Positions 10,052 through 19,555 of a DNA stretch of 64,000 nt are shown piece after piece. Source of the DNA: Bacteroidota bacterium (GTDB taxonomy: Bacteria > Bacteroidota > Bacteroidia > NORP154). Location of the stretch: contig JACZWC010000004.1 in the NCBI GenBank assembly GCA_022572355.1, forward strand, positions 56,987-120,986, in the 5' to 3' direction. Position numbers and translations under genes: made by a program. Numbering within the stretch: position 1 is the first letter of the stretch; every line of letters begins with the position of its first letter. A model generated the notes under the pieces. The model was not told the DNA's origin. It worked only from the letters and a program-made list of their open reading frames with translations, and searched no databases.

Positions 10052-10173
10052 GGCAACATCGCCCCCCACCCTTCCAGATGAAACTGTCGTGATAAAGAGC
10101 TCAAGGGGTGGCAAATAGGTGTCACACAGTGAGTATTTAATCCTACAATACAATATCTATTTTGAGCATAATA

Positions 10174-10220
10174 GGGTAGAAATACTCCTTCTTTATTTAG
10201 GGTATTTCTACTCTTTTTTT
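10174..10220 (+). terminator. Rho-independent terminator-like hairpin
   Basis: GGGTAGAAATAC (10174-10185) pairs with GTATTTCTACTC (10202-10213) through 12 pairs with one G-U. The stem can extend by two more pairs, the loop is about 12 bases, and seven T follow at 10214-10220. It lies 61 bases before the next start codon, so it either ends read-through from the T9SS genes or attenuates the following gene. Confidence 0.7.
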
Positions 10221-10281
10221 AGAAAAACTTATTTCGTAAACTAGCCCAATTCAAAAACTAACGAATTTTAAGTCCTGAACT

Positions 10282-11526
10282 ATGTCACAAGAAGAAAAAA
10301 CCCCTCGCAAAAAGCGGACATTCAAACTACTGATAATGGCCGGACCGGCCTTGTCGCTCATAATCGCAATATCATTTTCCAGTTGTCGTGTATTCGATAG
10401 TAAAGGCTCTTTTGTGGGCATAGATTCATTATACGGCCACCATGGCTATACCAACGTATTCATGATGCATGGCATGGGCATAAAACCAAAAACTGACGGT
10501 TTTGACTACGCCATGCAAACCATAGCCACTGAGTTGGAGTTTAACGATAAAGAACCACCCACAATATACCCTATTGATGGTGGTGCACGCGGCAACATAA
10601 AAGTGCAAATATTTAAAAAGAATGGGCACGATCTTAGGTTCTTTTACATACACTGGTCGCCCATTACTTTGCCATTCAAAACCTGGCTAGCAAGAGTGGA
10701 TAGCAATTCAAAGCGGCAATTTATAAACGGTGCGCTAAAGAAATTGGTGGTTACCGAAGGGTTTAGCGATATAACCAGTTATGCTGACAGGGAAATACGA
10801 AGAGATATTCATTTCCTAATGGCCAAGGCACTTCAGCTGGCCCATGTTGAAACAAGCATACTTATGGATCAAAGCCAATCTCTTGACCAGGCAATTGCCA
10901 CAGTTAGTTACGACACCACCCACCATCATGAATCTCTCATTATGATCTCGGGCAGCTTTGGTAGTAAGATAATGAATGATGTGCTGAAGAACATGCCACT
11001 GAACGAGAACTTTGACAGCGATCCTGCCGCCCTCATTCTGGCGCAAAATGTACTTCACCACAAAGTCCAATGGTATGTGCTGAGCAACCAGCTTCCTCTG
11101 CTGGATGTGTTTGACTTCTCACGCCCTCTGCCCATTGATACCATCACCACCGATTCGGTCCTTGAGGCTAATGTGCGCAAGTTGCAGGTTGACTCTGGTA
11201 CCTATGGTGATGCGACACGGGAGCTACTCCGCATGTATGATAATGAATCACAGCATGATTGGATAAAGCGATACAAACTCTATATAGCTAGTCGCCAAAC
11301 ACTTATTTGCTTTAATGATCCCAACGACTTACTCGGTTACAAAGTGCCAAAGAGAACCTTCCAGGGCGAATCTAGAGGTGATAGCGTGGTAGATGTACAA
11401 CTTAGTAATGCGAAAAGGTACCTCATTGTCTCACGGCCTGATAAGGCACATACAGAAGCAGTGAATAATGACAGGTTATTGAAACTGATAGCCCGAGGCT
11501 GTGCTAGTGCAGGAAAATGCAAATAA
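10282..11526 (+). CDS. Membrane-anchored alpha/beta-hydrolase-like protein
   Basis: 414 residues. A basic N-terminus is followed by a hydrophobic stretch (about 16-33) ending FSSC at C35, which may be a weak lipobox or a membrane anchor. The remainder reads like an alpha/beta hydrolase: an oxyanion-type MMHGMG segment (H63-G64), a nucleophile-elbow-like ISGSFGS (S225, with Ser instead of the first Gly of GxSxG), an FNDPND segment (D346 or D349) resembling the acid position, and DKAH (H390) near the C-terminus. These give a plausible Ser-Asp-His triad. The substrate is unknown. The assignment rests on motif order only. It stands alone, with a terminator upstream and a 124-base gap before the next gene. 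Confidence 0.6.
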   Translation: MSQEEKTPRKKRTFKLLIMAGPALSLIIAISFSSCRVFDSKGSFVGIDSLYGHHGYTNVFMMHGMGIKPKTDGFDYAMQTIATELEFNDKEPPTIYPIDGGARGNIKVQIFKKNGHDLRFFYIHWSPITLPFKTWLARVDSNSKRQFINGALKKLVVTEGFSDITSYADREIRRDIHFLMAKALQLAHVETSILMDQSQSLDQAIATVSYDTTHHHESLIMISGSFGSKIMNDVLKNMPLNENFDSDPAALILAQNVLHHKVQWYVLSNQLPLLDVFDFSRPLPIDTITTDSVLEANVRKLQVDSGTYGDATRELLRMYDNESQHDWIKRYKLYIASRQTLICFNDPNDLLGYKVPKRTFQGESRGDSVVDVQLSNAKRYLIVSRPDKAHTEAVNNDRLLKLIARGCASAGKCK

Positions 11527-11650
11527 GATGATAGAAGGTGAAAAAACCCACCTGTATCCGTTAATTGAGTATAAATAGCTCCTGAAAAATCAGAAAAATA
11601 ACCGTGTTTCTACTCTATTTTTTTTCCTTTTTATTTTGTATCGTTGATCA

Positions 11651-12280
11651 ATGAAAATCAACCCTCAAATTTTTAGCATATTCGTTGCAATTCTGACCGT
11701 AGCCGGAACGATCGCCGGTGTCGCTTTTTTCTTCGGAGGATTAACCACAGATGTAAAAAGTACTAAAGAAGATATTAAAGAGATAAATGAAAAACTAGAA
11801 GAACTGGTGCGTGGAAGAGACAAAATATCCAATGAAATAGAGAAAGGAATATTGAAAATTGATATAAAAATAGAGAACGGGATATCAAAAATTGATAAAA
11901 AAACAAAAAAATCTATCAGTTCATTAGATAGCGTTTTTATGAATAAAGGCGGAATAAGCATGGATGCCCCTAAAAATCTGGTAGTAAGTTTTATTAATGA
12001 TTTAGGAAGTCAACGATTCCGCTCGGCCTTTGATAAAACAAAAAATCCAATTTGGCCATCGTATAAACATTTTAGTTCGACACAAGCATACGGCGGAATC
12101 ACTTCTACGGAAATTTATAATAGTTCACTTATACTTAATGATGGAAAGAATGCGCAAGTTTTCATACACTATTATGCAAAGGATCCTGCAAATAAAAGCA
12201 GATCGTATAAGCAAGACTTCTATCTTAAGCGTATCAATGGCAATTGGAAAATTATTAGAGCCCAACTAGCATCGGATTAA
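11651..12280 (+). CDS. Membrane-anchored coiled-coil protein with NTF2-like C-terminus
   Basis: 209 residues. One hydrophobic segment (about 8-30) is followed by a Lys/Glu-rich coiled coil (about 38-100). A C-terminal alpha+beta domain (about 110-209) ends FYLKRINGNWKIIRAQ, which resembles the last strand of SnoaL/DUF4878-type NTF2-like domains. The topology suggests a short membrane tether with the globular part outside the cytoplasm or on its face; the sequence does not decide which. It is unrelated in sequence to its neighbours. No function is proposed. Confidence 0.6.
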   Translation: MKINPQIFSIFVAILTVAGTIAGVAFFFGGLTTDVKSTKEDIKEINEKLEELVRGRDKISNEIEKGILKIDIKIENGISKIDKKTKKSISSLDSVFMNKGGISMDAPKNLVVSFINDLGSQRFRSAFDKTKNPIWPSYKHFSSTQAYGGITSTEIYNSSLILNDGKNAQVFIHYYAKDPANKSRSYKQDFYLKRINGNWKIIRAQLASD

Positions 12281-12380
12281 TACCTTGTAAGTACAGCAGA
12301 ATTGCATGCTGATGGGTAACTGCCCTTTCAATGCGCAATCTTGCGGGTAACAGATTTCCCCCGAATCCATTCTCCAGGAA

Positions 12381-12408
12381 GATTTTGTAACTTAGATGAT
12401 AAGCATAT
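12381..12408 (+). promoter_or_regulatory. Shared upstream motif, copy 1
   Basis: GATTTTGTAACTTAG, seven variable bases, then GCATAT, 60 bases before the start at 12469. The same arrangement with identical spacing occurs at 13059-13086 before the start at 13181. TAACTTAG is close to the Bacteroidetes -7 consensus TAnnTTTG, so this may be a promoter shared by the two genes. Confidence 0.35.
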
Positions 12409-12468
12409 AGCGTACAAATAGGTTTTTCACTATGTTCTCGGATATTTAAAAAATGAAATAGGATAATA

Positions 12469-12996
12469 ATGGCTGAGCCAAAGAACAAAATACTCAATAG
12501 CGGTTTGGTAGAACATTTATCTAAAGAAATAGAATCATCGACACAAGCGATGACCTCATTTCGGTTAAAGGGGAATTTTACAATGTTTTATGGCCCTTTC
12601 ATTGCATTGGGCACTTTTCTTATACTAATTCAGGATGGCTGGTCGGATATTCACTTTAGTGCTTTTGATTTCGCTCTGTTAATACTACTTGCAATCTTCT
12701 GGATGTGGATGGGTTACATAGCATATAAATTTGAAAAGCACTCTTGGGATAAATGTAATCATTGGCGAAAGTGTATAGCTAAACTACAACATGATCATAC
12801 GATAATTCTCAGTGAAGAAGACCTTGTATTTAAACATGAATTGAGAACTGGTTATATGGGTGCATATTTAAGCCAACTTATTACATTTATAATTATGATA
12901 GTACTTATGTTACGATTAGGTGGTTTCTTCACGAATGATAGCGATTCAAAAGCAGAACATACTGAAACATCAGCTACCATCAGCCATACTCAATAG
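12469..12996 (+). CDS. Small integral membrane protein, three predicted helices
   Basis: 175 residues. A polar N-terminus (1-38) is followed by hydrophobic segments at about 39-57 and 67-89, a charged cytoplasmic-type loop rich in Lys, Trp and His, and a third hydrophobic segment at about 140-160 before a Ser/Thr/Glu tail. The layout recalls small membrane proteins that accompany bacterial conflict systems, but there is no signature that assigns it to a named effector family. It lies 185 bases upstream of the large ATPase/phosphoribosyltransferase-like gene, on the same strand, and shares an upstream motif with it, so membership of the same system is possible. That is inference. Confidence 0.6.
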   Translation: MAEPKNKILNSGLVEHLSKEIESSTQAMTSFRLKGNFTMFYGPFIALGTFLILIQDGWSDIHFSAFDFALLILLAIFWMWMGYIAYKFEKHSWDKCNHWRKCIAKLQHDHTIILSEEDLVFKHELRTGYMGAYLSQLITFIIMIVLMLRLGGFFTNDSDSKAEHTETSATISHTQ

Positions 12997-13058
12997 CCAC
13001 ATGGAGAGATGCCATGCCTCATATAGCCAATCTATATGGTACTAGCACCAATCTGCTG

Positions 13059-13086
13059 GATTTTGTAACTTAGGCCGAATGCATAT
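13059..13086 (+). promoter_or_regulatory. Shared upstream motif, copy 2
   Basis: Second copy of GATTTTGTAACTTAG-(7)-GCATAT, 94 bases upstream of the GTG start at 13181. See copy 1 at 12381. If both are promoters, the membrane protein and the large signalling protein are transcribed together in time though from separate starts. Confidence 0.35.
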
Positions 13087-13180
13087 TGGCTAGACATCCT
13101 TGTACTTGTGCTCCCCTTGGCGGTCATATTATAAATTCAGTAGGAATGTCTAAGAACACTTAAAGAAATATCAATAGAAA

Positions 13181-16100
13181 GTGAATATCCCATTTGGCTC
13201 AAAATTCACCGCGATACAATTTAGTAGTACAATTAGTAATTATTGGGATTCTTCAAAGTCGAGTAAAACCGTCCATTTCAATCTAGAACAACTAGACTGG
13301 ATTTCATCAGAAGGTATAACTTTTCTTTTCGGATGGATTAACCATTTACAAATAATTAATCCATCGTGTATAATTAGGGTGACCATGCCTTCCTTAGGAA
13401 CAATTCAATCTGACAGTCAGAAGGTTGAAAAAAGAATTAACGAAATAAAAGAACAGAATTCATCAATAAGTCAAACGGAGTTAGCTAGGTTGAGGGGGTT
13501 CTTTGCGAAGAAACTTGTTAAGCGACGCGAAAAAAGGCTTATTAGTCTATTAGATAGATGGAGCATTAAGACTTCCTGTAATTTAAGTGATAAGCAAATA
13601 AACGCTTCTAACCTAGCAAATAATCTGATTAGGCAAAAGAAACAGCATCTGTCGTACCAAGACTCATACTGGCACAGAATTCTTCCATTTCACAAATCAA
13701 TTATTAACGATAGAAGAAGATTACATAGCCTTAGTAATGAACTAAGTGTAGAAATGGAACATATATTTTCATTGGAAACTGAAATTATGTCTCTACTTAA
13801 CAGTTTTAGTTCCCATACGCCCTTTGAAAATAAAACACTAAGTCACCTTGTTGCGGTAGAATTGATGCTAAACTCACTTCATCATGCGTTCCCAGAGAAA
13901 AATACTGAATCGAACGAATGTTATTTTTCAACTACCCTCAATAATAAATTACGACTTGAAGACATAATTGCGAAGCATAACCGAAAAAAAATAGAGGATG
14001 TTATTGCTAATTCAGGTTGTTCTTGGGAAGATGCTGAAAAGTTAATAACCCCTTTATCTAATCATGAAGCTGAACGAAAGCTTGAACATTTAATTCGAAC
14101 CTGGCAATTCAACAATATTGATTCGGAAAGGATTAGACCCAGTTGGAATTTTTTTAAAAAATCAAAGAGTCTAAAACTTATAAACCGCAGCTATATAGAG
14201 TTTACATTTCTAGATTTTGGAGAAGGTATTCCAACTACTCTAAAAACCGAATATTTGAGAAAAATCAAAAAGGCTTCAACAAAGAATGAACTGAATGAAA
14301 AACATAACGAGATAGCCAACGAAGACACCAAAATATTGGAATATGCCTTTCTATTAGATTCATCTCGAATCCCATTTGAAAAGAATCTAGAAATTCAAGG
14401 ATTCGTACCTAGAGGCTTGTTTTTTCTGGCTGATATAATAAAAAGATATGAGGGAATATTAATTGTTCGCAGCAATACAGGTGAACTGATTTATGATTTT
14501 TCTCAAGAAGGAGATATAAAAAATTGCGTGATATATTCAGAACTGAAGTATTTCTTTCCTGGAACTATGGTCAATATTCTATTACCTGAAAAACAAAAAG
14601 AAAACGTAACCATAAGTGCTATTGAAAAGATAAATAGATTAAACAATAAAACAGTTGAACAACAACACATAAGTATTCTTGAACTTGAAAATGAAATAGT
14701 AAAAACCAGTGGTGGTGTAACGCTGGAAATATTTTATAAAAAACTCTTTAAAAAACTCAATAATGAATTTGATTCATGTAAGGATTCAGCAACTGTTTTT
14801 TATTTGGACTTTGCAGGAGTCAACAACTCCTATATCGACAGCAAATTATTTCTCTACTTGGCCAACTCGCCCAAGATTAATAAAAATACAAACGTAATTA
14901 TTCTTAATCCTGGCGATAAAGAAATTGTCCGGAATGCTCAACAAATGATTATCAGTTTTAAGCCGTTCATTTTTAGACCTATTCCTTGCGTATCACTTGA
15001 TGGGGAAATTATTTGGATTGGAATAAAGCATATAGATGAGCAAAAAAAGCTCAATGAATTAATGAACTATGAGCAATATACGCTAGCTATAGAAGATTTT
15101 AAAGATGTCGACTCTCTTACAGGAAATGTTATAAGCGTCGACTGGATCCAAAAGCGCAAAGATTCTGGTAATGTTACAAGAAATATTGCAGTGCCATGTA
15201 TCCCGGATTGTTTAGACTATTGCTTAAACCAGCTACCCGATCAGGAAATTAGGCATAAAATTGAGTCCTCCAAAGAGAACAAACCGCGAATTCTATTAGA
15301 TGCTTCAAGTCATGTTTACTATACATCAGGGGGGTACTACCAATATGAATTCTTAAGGTTCATAAACCTATTATATGACCCTCCTGAATGCGAAAAAATT
15401 GCCATCCACCTATGGGGCAAGTTCCTATATATAAAAAAAGGCACCCTTCCCCAAATTACTACAATTCTGAGTGTAACGCTAAGCAGTCAATTGCTTGCCA
15501 GGGCAGTAAGAAAAGTTTACCGTAAGTTAAGGAATATCAATGATAAGACAATAAAGGAGCCTCGTCTGATACGTCTCGCTCACTATTACGATTTCCATAA
15601 GGAAGAAGGACTAAATTATGTTAATCCGGATGACCAAGTCTTATTGGTTAACGATGTCATTTCAACAGGTAACCTGGTTAAAGACATTTGGGATTCCATC
15701 GAATTGAGAGGCGCTTCTGTTAACGCTATTTTTTCGATTGTTGACAGTCGAGTGCTAACTGAAGACATTCAATCTCATAAAGAAATTCAATCGCTTTTTA
15801 TTCCGGAGATTGATGATAAAACCATTTATCTAACAAAAAGGCCTATTCGAAAATGGAAGAAAAACTATGAAAACAGGCCACAAGTGAAGAAAATAAATCC
15901 CATTATCAATGCACCGACCACTATGGATGTTTCGCATAGTGAAGCAATTAAAGTGTTAGTTCCAGATAATGAGGAATTCTTAAAGAATAATGTTGGAGCT
16001 GAATTTCTATTAGTTGGAAATTTTGTCAACAATCACGTATATCATAATTATTTTGTAAAAACCGAAGATCTTTTTCTTTCTAAAAAAGGTCCTCGTATGC

Positions 16101-18280
16101 TTAAATATCTAATTGATAGACTAATCATAGCTGAGAGGGAGAGGTATAGATATGAACAATCCGAAGATAAATCAAGCCGTTCAATAAATAAGAGTGAAAA
16201 TTTTGATTTCGTCTTTTATCCTATTTATTCCGGTGTAGAAGCGTTGGAAGACTATCAACTTAGGCAGTTATTCCCCGGAAATCGCAGTGTCGAAATTTAC
16301 CCTTTACCAAGAGTAGATACTCCCAAAGGTTGGCGTTTCACCTTTCCACCGAAATTGCTCAATGAAAAAACAAGAGGAAAGAGTGTTTTCATTTTGGATG
16401 ACGGCTCATGTACGGGAGAGACTATCATACAAATGATCGATTCAATTTGTTTTTTGGACGTGGCGAAAATCACGGTTTTATCAATCTTTGCAAGAATTGA
16501 AGATTTTCAAAGAGAGTTTTTCTCCCGTATCAAGCAAATGACTGTCAAGCGCTTAAAAACTCCGCAAGAGAAACTTCAACTGAAACTACCGCTAAATGAT
16601 GAAGTTGAGGAACACATTGTTAATGTCCATATCTATTTTGGCCTACATCTTCATATCCCATTTTATCCTTCTATTAAGGTATGCCCCTTTAAACAAGAAC
16701 AATATAGACTGGAGGAACTTCAAAAGAAAAGTCAAAAACCTAATGCGGCTACTGAGTACATGGAGTTGCGTTTAAATGAACTTAATATTTACGATCTGCA
16801 AATCCCCAGGAAAACGGAAAAAGTGTGTGATTATCTTCCCCGAATTAGAGGAACAGACAAAATTGATTCCTTAAAATTATACGCTGTTAGGGATAAGATT
16901 GGCCGCCTTGAAAGTTATCGGTTATACCAACAATATTTTGAAGATTTAGACTTTGAATCTCAGGAGGATCTAGAAACCATAATGGCCGTAGTAATTCATG
17001 AACCTAGTGTTATTATTACAGTACGACAAGTAATCCCTGATATATATGCTTTATTAAGAAAAACAATTGACGAGATTGTATTTGATAATAAATTGGACAC
17101 TTCTGATTTGTATTATGACTGGTCCAAAGATTCCTTAGTAAGGTTTCTGCTAATAGTTAGTGAAGATATTTTATCAGATAGTAACAAGCTCTGGGATTTA
17201 ATAAGGATCATTGACCAAGCTAAATGTAGTCAATGCTTAAACTATGTGGTATTCTCGATTTGGGATCAACTCATCGATAATCGGAAAAATGACCTGCTCT
17301 ATAATTCAATCGCTGATATCTGGAATAAAATTAAAGCGGATAGCTATTATCGTACAGGTGATATAAGAGACCATATTCACCACTTGATAGTTTCTTACAA
17401 TTGGGAGAAAGGAGCTAATTCTATCCCCGAAGCATACCGTGCATTGCAATTTTATTTTTTGAATGAAGAGTCAAGCCGGGAATCGCATACCGTTATTGAT
17501 AGAAAATTATACCGCTTGGCAATAGGCTTAAAAAACGAAACAGACAAGAAGTTACTCAAAGAAATTTTATATAATAATGGCGATGCAATCGACGCAGTAG
17601 ACAAATTAGTTTTTAAGAATTTGAGATTACTTAATAAGGATGATTTTTTAAAAACTTATTTTAAGACTGATTTTGTAAGATGGTTTGACGACGATGATTC
17701 CGTTATACAAATCATGAATAATCTCAAAAAGATATACAGCAAATTCAGGGAGAATATTAACACAAAAGAAATGGATATAACTGAAATTAAACTGCAATTT
17801 TCGCGGTTGCTTTTCAAACTGCGGGATGGTCATTTACAAACAACCGTACCATTTGGAGAATACTGTATGGATTTTAGTATTGATGTTTTAGAAGAATGGA
17901 AAAGCATGGTAAATCAAAGAAAGGAGCAAACAGGCTGGGCTAATATTCAGTGGAATCTGGCGACACTGGAAAGCTATAACCAGATTTCAAAGAAAATCAG
18001 TGTACATAAAAAGGGCATAGCTGAGATTTTTAGTGAATTTATTGATAATAAATGCAAGATAGCTTCAACTGAATACAAAGAAGGGATATCGCTAAACTAT
18101 GCATATAAAGAAAGCGAAACAAATCTGTACTTTCACATAATACAAAACAAGCCTTTTATCGAAGGCAATCGTGAACGAGGCTTAAAGAGCATACGTGCAA
18201 TCCTTCGTGCGTTTAATGGCGGATTAGAAATCAGAAAAACGGCATCTAAGACAACATTTGTTTTAACTTTTAGAAAATAA
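13181..18280 (+). CDS. 1699-residue STAS / GHKL-ATPase / double phosphoribosyltransferase-like signalling protein
   Basis: Begins with GTG at 13181; no in-frame ATG is better placed. Visible parts in order: a STAS-like strand-helix region (about 8-60); a long helical segment (75-215); a GHKL ATPase domain with N-box VELMLNSLHHA (E227, N231), G1 box LDFGEGIP (D345, G347, G349) and a G2-like PRGLFFL segment (411-417); a second STAS-like region (about 505-600). Next is a phosphoribosyltransferase-like domain with PRPP loop VLLVNDVISTG (820-830), and another with VFILDDGSCTG (1069-1079). After a helical region, a C-terminal GHKL-like part follows, with N-box EFIDNKCKIA and terminal RGLKSI...NGGLEI...TTFVLTF. 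That last part lacks a DxGxG box. No H-box is obvious. Six bases separate it from the phosphorylase-fold gene, so the two are an operon. Likely role: sensor or switch controlling that effector, by inference. Confidence 0.7.
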   Translation: MNIPFGSKFTAIQFSSTISNYWDSSKSSKTVHFNLEQLDWISSEGITFLFGWINHLQIINPSCIIRVTMPSLGTIQSDSQKVEKRINEIKEQNSSISQTELARLRGFFAKKLVKRREKRLISLLDRWSIKTSCNLSDKQINASNLANNLIRQKKQHLSYQDSYWHRILPFHKSIINDRRRLHSLSNELSVEMEHIFSLETEIMSLLNSFSSHTPFENKTLSHLVAVELMLNSLHHAFPEKNTESNECYFSTTLNNKLRLEDIIAKHNRKKIEDVIANSGCSWEDAEKLITPLSNHEAERKLEHLIRTWQFNNIDSERIRPSWNFFKKSKSLKLINRSYIEFTFLDFGEGIPTTLKTEYLRKIKKASTKNELNEKHNEIANEDTKILEYAFLLDSSRIPFEKNLEIQGFVPRGLFFLADIIKRYEGILIVRSNTGELIYDFSQEGDIKNCVIYSELKYFFPGTMVNILLPEKQKENVTISAIEKINRLNNKTVEQQHISILELENEIVKTSGGVTLEIFYKKLFKKLNNEFDSCKDSATVFYLDFAGVNNSYIDSKLFLYLANSPKINKNTNVIILNPGDKEIVRNAQQMIISFKPFIFRPIPCVSLDGEIIWIGIKHIDEQKKLNELMNYEQYTLAIEDFKDVDSLTGNVISVDWIQKRKDSGNVTRNIAVPCIPDCLDYCLNQLPDQEIRHKIESSKENKPRILLDASSHVYYTSGGYYQYEFLRFINLLYDPPECEKIAIHLWGKFLYIKKGTLPQITTILSVTLSSQLLARAVRKVYRKLRNINDKTIKEPRLIRLAHYYDFHKEEGLNYVNPDDQVLLVNDVISTGNLVKDIWDSIELRGASVNAIFSIVDSRVLTEDIQSHKEIQSLFIPEIDDKTIYLTKRPIRKWKKNYENRPQVKKINPIINAPTTMDVSHSEAIKVLVPDNEEFLKNNVGAEFLLVGNFVNNHVYHNYFVKTEDLFLSKKGPRMLKYLIDRLIIAERERYRYEQSEDKSSRSINKSENFDFVFYPIYSGVEALEDYQLRQLFPGNRSVEIYPLPRVDTPKGWRFTFPPKLLNEKTRGKSVFILDDGSCTGETIIQMIDSICFLDVAKITVLSIFARIEDFQREFFSRIKQMTVKRLKTPQEKLQLKLPLNDEVEEHIVNVHIYFGLHLHIPFYPSIKVCPFKQEQYRLEELQKKSQKPNAATEYMELRLNELNIYDLQIPRKTEKVCDYLPRIRGTDKIDSLKLYAVRDKIGRLESYRLYQQYFEDLDFESQEDLETIMAVVIHEPSVIITVRQVIPDIYALLRKTIDEIVFDNKLDTSDLYYDWSKDSLVRFLLIVSEDILSDSNKLWDLIRIIDQAKCSQCLNYVVFSIWDQLIDNRKNDLLYNSIADIWNKIKADSYYRTGDIRDHIHHLIVSYNWEKGANSIPEAYRALQFYFLNEESSRESHTVIDRKLYRLAIGLKNETDKKLLKEILYNNGDAIDAVDKLVFKNLRLLNKDDFLKTYFKTDFVRWFDDDDSVIQIMNNLKKIYSKFRENINTKEMDITEIKLQFSRLLFKLRDGHLQTTVPFGEYCMDFSIDVLEEWKSMVNQRKEQTGWANIQWNLATLESYNQISKKISVHKKGIAEIFSEFIDNKCKIASTEYKEGISLNYAYKESETNLYFHIIQNKPFIEGNRERGLKSIRAILRAFNGGLEIRKTASKTTFVLTFRK

Positions 18281-18286
18281 ATCCCT

Positions 18287-19540
18287 ATGCAAGACACATT
18301 GGACATTATCATAAATGATGACGCAGAATTTTTTGAAGACTTTTCTATTAATTATGATTTAAGGAGTCTTATGATTCCAATGTGGTTTAGAGACTTTAGC
18401 GAGTTCCGAATGGCAATTTCTAATCTCAAAGGAATTAAGTTTAGGTTATGGATTCATTTAGGAGGCATTGACCGACCTGGGAAAGGGAAATATAAAGGGG
18501 AGCAGATAGGTAGTAATATTACTAATAATTTTCCCTCTCTGGAATACCAGTATATAACAAGAGCATCAAACATATCTAATATCGGTATAAAGACCGTTTA
18601 TTACACAGAAACCATAACCTCAGATGAAAAAAAAATTAACTCAATTCCAGTGAATTTTCCCCCGAATTCAGGTGAAATAACTTCCGTCACGATTAGCGAA
18701 AACACTACCATCAATTCTAATTATCCTAAAGTAAAATATGGAATAATTACAGCCCTTTATAACGATGAGTTCGAAAAAATAAAGGACGCTTTTGAATATG
18801 AAGAAGAAATACCAACTGAGAAAAAAAACTACCAACTCTGGCACTTAAAAAATAACCCTGCTGAAAAACTAGTGGCGGTTTTCCAATCAAGAACTGGTAT
18901 TGTGGATGCCGCTATAATAGCAACAGATATGGTTAATCGATTTAGTCCGGATTTCTTGTTTATGACTGGTGTTTGTGGTGGTGATCCTGAAGAAGAAGAA
19001 CTGAGTTTCGGTGACATTATTATTGCTTCCAATGTTTTTATTTTTCAAAAAGGTAAAATTTCGGGATTAGAAGATGAGCAAGGTAAAGAAGTAACAGTAT
19101 TCGAGTCAGAAATAAATGATATTGATATTAAAGACATGTTAGGAAATACAAGTGATAGAATTGAAGAGGTTAAAGATAAAATTTGTCGAAAAATAGAATC
19201 TGAATATCGAAAAGAGACAAAAAAATTAGGTGTAGAAACTATAATCACCAACTTAAAAGCTATTTACCAGCCTATGGCTTGCAGTATGATGGTTATCAAC
19301 AAGGAGGGCTATTTTGAAGAAAAAATTAAAATCCATGATCGTAATACTATTGCTGTGGAAATGGAGAGTTATGGTGTAGCACGGGCATGTCAGATTGCCA
19401 ACAATGGTAAAACTAAAGCTATCATTATCAAATCAGTAATGGATAAAACGAAGGAAAAGGACGACAGAAACAAGGCATTTGCAGCATATACAAGTGCTCG
19501 GTTTGTGAGGTATTTGATAACTGACGGGATATTTGAATGA
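18287..19540 (+). CDS. Nucleoside-phosphorylase-fold effector with degenerate receiver-like N-terminus
   Basis: 417 residues. From about residue 148 to the end it reads as a PNP/MTA-SAH nucleosidase-fold domain: KYGIITAL start, FMTGVCGGD (226-233), SFGDIIIAS (240-248), VEMES (357-361, the ribose-contacting Met-Glu), and IIIKSVMDKT with D386 where the family has its catalytic Asp, then an AAYTSARF helix. Residues 1-135 look like a worn response-regulator receiver: FRLWIHL strand, Gly-containing loop, ITNNFP helix and YITRAS strand, without a clear phospho-acceptor Asp. Receiver plus PNP is the architecture of DtcC, the ATP-cleaving effector of the Detocs antiphage system. Here the partner is the 1699-residue protein six bases upstream rather than an ordinary histidine kinase. 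Predicted activity: cleavage of a nucleotide or nucleoside glycosidic bond; substrate unknown. Confidence 0.7.
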   Translation: MQDTLDIIINDDAEFFEDFSINYDLRSLMIPMWFRDFSEFRMAISNLKGIKFRLWIHLGGIDRPGKGKYKGEQIGSNITNNFPSLEYQYITRASNISNIGIKTVYYTETITSDEKKINSIPVNFPPNSGEITSVTISENTTINSNYPKVKYGIITALYNDEFEKIKDAFEYEEEIPTEKKNYQLWHLKNNPAEKLVAVFQSRTGIVDAAIIATDMVNRFSPDFLFMTGVCGGDPEEEELSFGDIIIASNVFIFQKGKISGLEDEQGKEVTVFESEINDIDIKDMLGNTSDRIEEVKDKICRKIESEYRKETKKLGVETIITNLKAIYQPMACSMMVINKEGYFEEKIKIHDRNTIAVEMESYGVARACQIANNGKTKAIIIKSVMDKTKEKDDRNKAFAAYTSARFVRYLITDGIFE

Positions 19541-19555
19541 TTTGATCTGGAGTGA

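Larger units (their letters stand above)
9951..10281. other. Intergenic region with palindrome, hairpin and terminator
   Basis: About 330 bases without a gene. It holds a 10-base inverted repeat just after the stop codon (TTGGGAATTA at 9955-9964 and TAATTCCCAA at 9985-9994), a dispersed palindrome at 10032-10051, and a strong terminator hairpin at 10174-10220. The rest shows nothing I can name. Confidence 0.6.
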
